The notes under the pieces were generated by a model. It was not told the DNA's origin. It did not search any database and saw only the letters and a list, made by a program, of their open reading frames with translations. Positions 5,624-6,159 of a stretch of DNA of 6,159 nt are shown piece after piece. How positions within the stretch are numbered: position 1 is the stretch's first letter; each line of letters begins with the position of its first letter. Source of the DNA: Bacteroidota bacterium (lineage in GTDB: Bacteria > Bacteroidota > Bacteroidia > Bacteroidales > Prolixibacteraceae); NCBI GenBank assembly GCA_023393265.1, contig JAEWME010000031.1, positions 1 to 6,159 on the forward strand, written 5' to 3'. The position numbers were made by a program, and so were the translations under genes.

Positions 5624-6159
5624 TTAATCAGCCCGCGAAACAGTAATAACACCTTTCACACTTCGAAGTTTATTCATCAGAAAATCGAGGTGATCGAGCC
5701 CGTTTACAAACACCCGCAACGTTCCTTCAAAATCGCCGTTAACCGAATCGATATTAATCGACCGCATTTGAACGCCAATATCTTTTGCCAAAACGTGTGA
5801 AATCTGTTCAATAATACCAATCTCATCGGTTCCAGATATCCTGATGGTAGCCTGAAATGAATTCCGCTTTTTCGTGTCCTGCCACTTGGCTTTGATTACC
5901 CGGTAAGGGTATCGCTCGACCATTTGCCGGGCATTGGGACAGGTTTCCCTGTGTATTTTTATGCCATCGCCAATGGTGACAAAACCAAAAATGTCGTCGC
6001 CAAAGATTGGATTACAGCAAGGTGCCAGCTTATAAATCACATTTTTGATGTTGTTGTCGATTACCAGATAATCGTCGCCTCCCGAAAATTCGAGATCCTG
6101 AACTTTGTCTTTCGGTAAAATATCTGCGATCAGTTGTTTGGCGGTTTCTTCTTTCTTCT
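5624..6159 (-). CDS. RelA/SpoT-family (p)ppGpp synthetase/hydrolase, C-terminal part only
   Basis: The open frame runs off the right edge, so only the last 177 residues are visible. In the full-length enzyme the N-terminal part makes and hydrolyses (p)ppGpp, and this part is regulatory. Visible are a linker with L-E-F-S-G-G-D-D-Y-L-V, then the conserved-cysteine (zinc-finger-like/RIS) domain with L-A-P-C-C-N-P-x-x-G-D-D-I-x-G-F, G-I-K-I-H-R-E-T-C-P-N-A, and then a C-terminal ACT domain from about R-I-S-G-T-D-E-I-G-I-I-E-Q-I to V-K-G-V-I-T-V-S-R-A-D. The in-frame GTG at 6040 encodes the Val of K-N-V-I-Y-K inside the domain and is not a start. The intact Cys pair and C-P-N motif argue for a functional ribosome-sensing end. 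Whether the enzyme is Rel-, RelA- or SpoT-like in activity cannot be told without the N-terminus. The small TPR gene follows 23 bases on. Confidence 0.95.
   Translation of the reverse strand, partial: KKEETAKQLIADILPKDKVQDLEFSGGDDYLVIDNNIKNVIYKLAPCCNPIFGDDIFGFVTIGDGIKIHRETCPNARQMVERYPYRVIKAKWQDTKKRNSFQATIRISGTDEIGIIEQISHVLAKDIGVQMRSINIDSVNGDFEGTLRVFVNGLDHLDFLMNKLRSVKGVITVSRAD

Noticed and set aside
5624..6040. Rel C-terminal region as a free-standing 138-residue ACT protein starting at 6040
   Set aside because: The supposed start is a GTG encoding a Val within the conserved domain, and the same frame stays open with family-like sequence to the window edge.

Overview
The window looks like a chromosomal segment from a member of the Bacteroidota, probably close to the Bacteroidales/Marinilabiliales. 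The evidence is moderate GC with AT-rich intergenic gaps, mostly A-rich start contexts without Shine-Dalgarno sequences, two exact matches to the Bacteroidota -7 element TAnnTTTG, a bifunctional-type Rel C-terminus followed by a small TPR gene ending in a D-x-(F/Y)-N-P tail, and a long helical-repeat protein of a type I associate with this phylum. The genus cannot be fixed from the sequence alone.

Layout. Only the first gene (2-1303) is on the + strand. It encodes a helical-repeat cytosolic protein and is probably cut at its 5' end by the window edge. It converges with a minus-strand series that, in transcription order from the right edge, reads: the 3' end of rel/spoT (6159-5624), a 92-residue TPR protein 23 nt downstream (5600-5322), a 153-nt gap with a promoter, an exported 218-residue TPR protein (5168-4512), a hairpin terminator (4488-4463), a serine-hydrolase lipoprotein (4425-3325), a 105-nt gap with a promoter and palindrome, a Cu/Zn-efflux-type permease with a C-terminal HMA domain (3219-1897), and an isoprenylcysteine-methyltransferase-like membrane protein overlapping it by 1 nt (1897-1313).

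Functional units. The rel tail and small TPR gene form a likely stringent-response transcription unit. The exported TPR protein and the serine-hydrolase lipoprotein are envelope proteins of unknown specific role. The most coherent accessory unit is the two-gene operon of permease-HMA plus membrane methyltransferase-like protein. It has its own promoter, a 20-bp near-perfect palindrome over the expected -33 region, an unusually strong Shine-Dalgarno for this phylum, and a one-base TGATG coupling. It looks like a metal-responsive export operon with a CzcN-like accessory protein. No regulator gene lies in the window. No RNA genes, insertion sequences, CRISPR arrays or long repeats were seen, and no gene-free stretch exceeds 153 bases.
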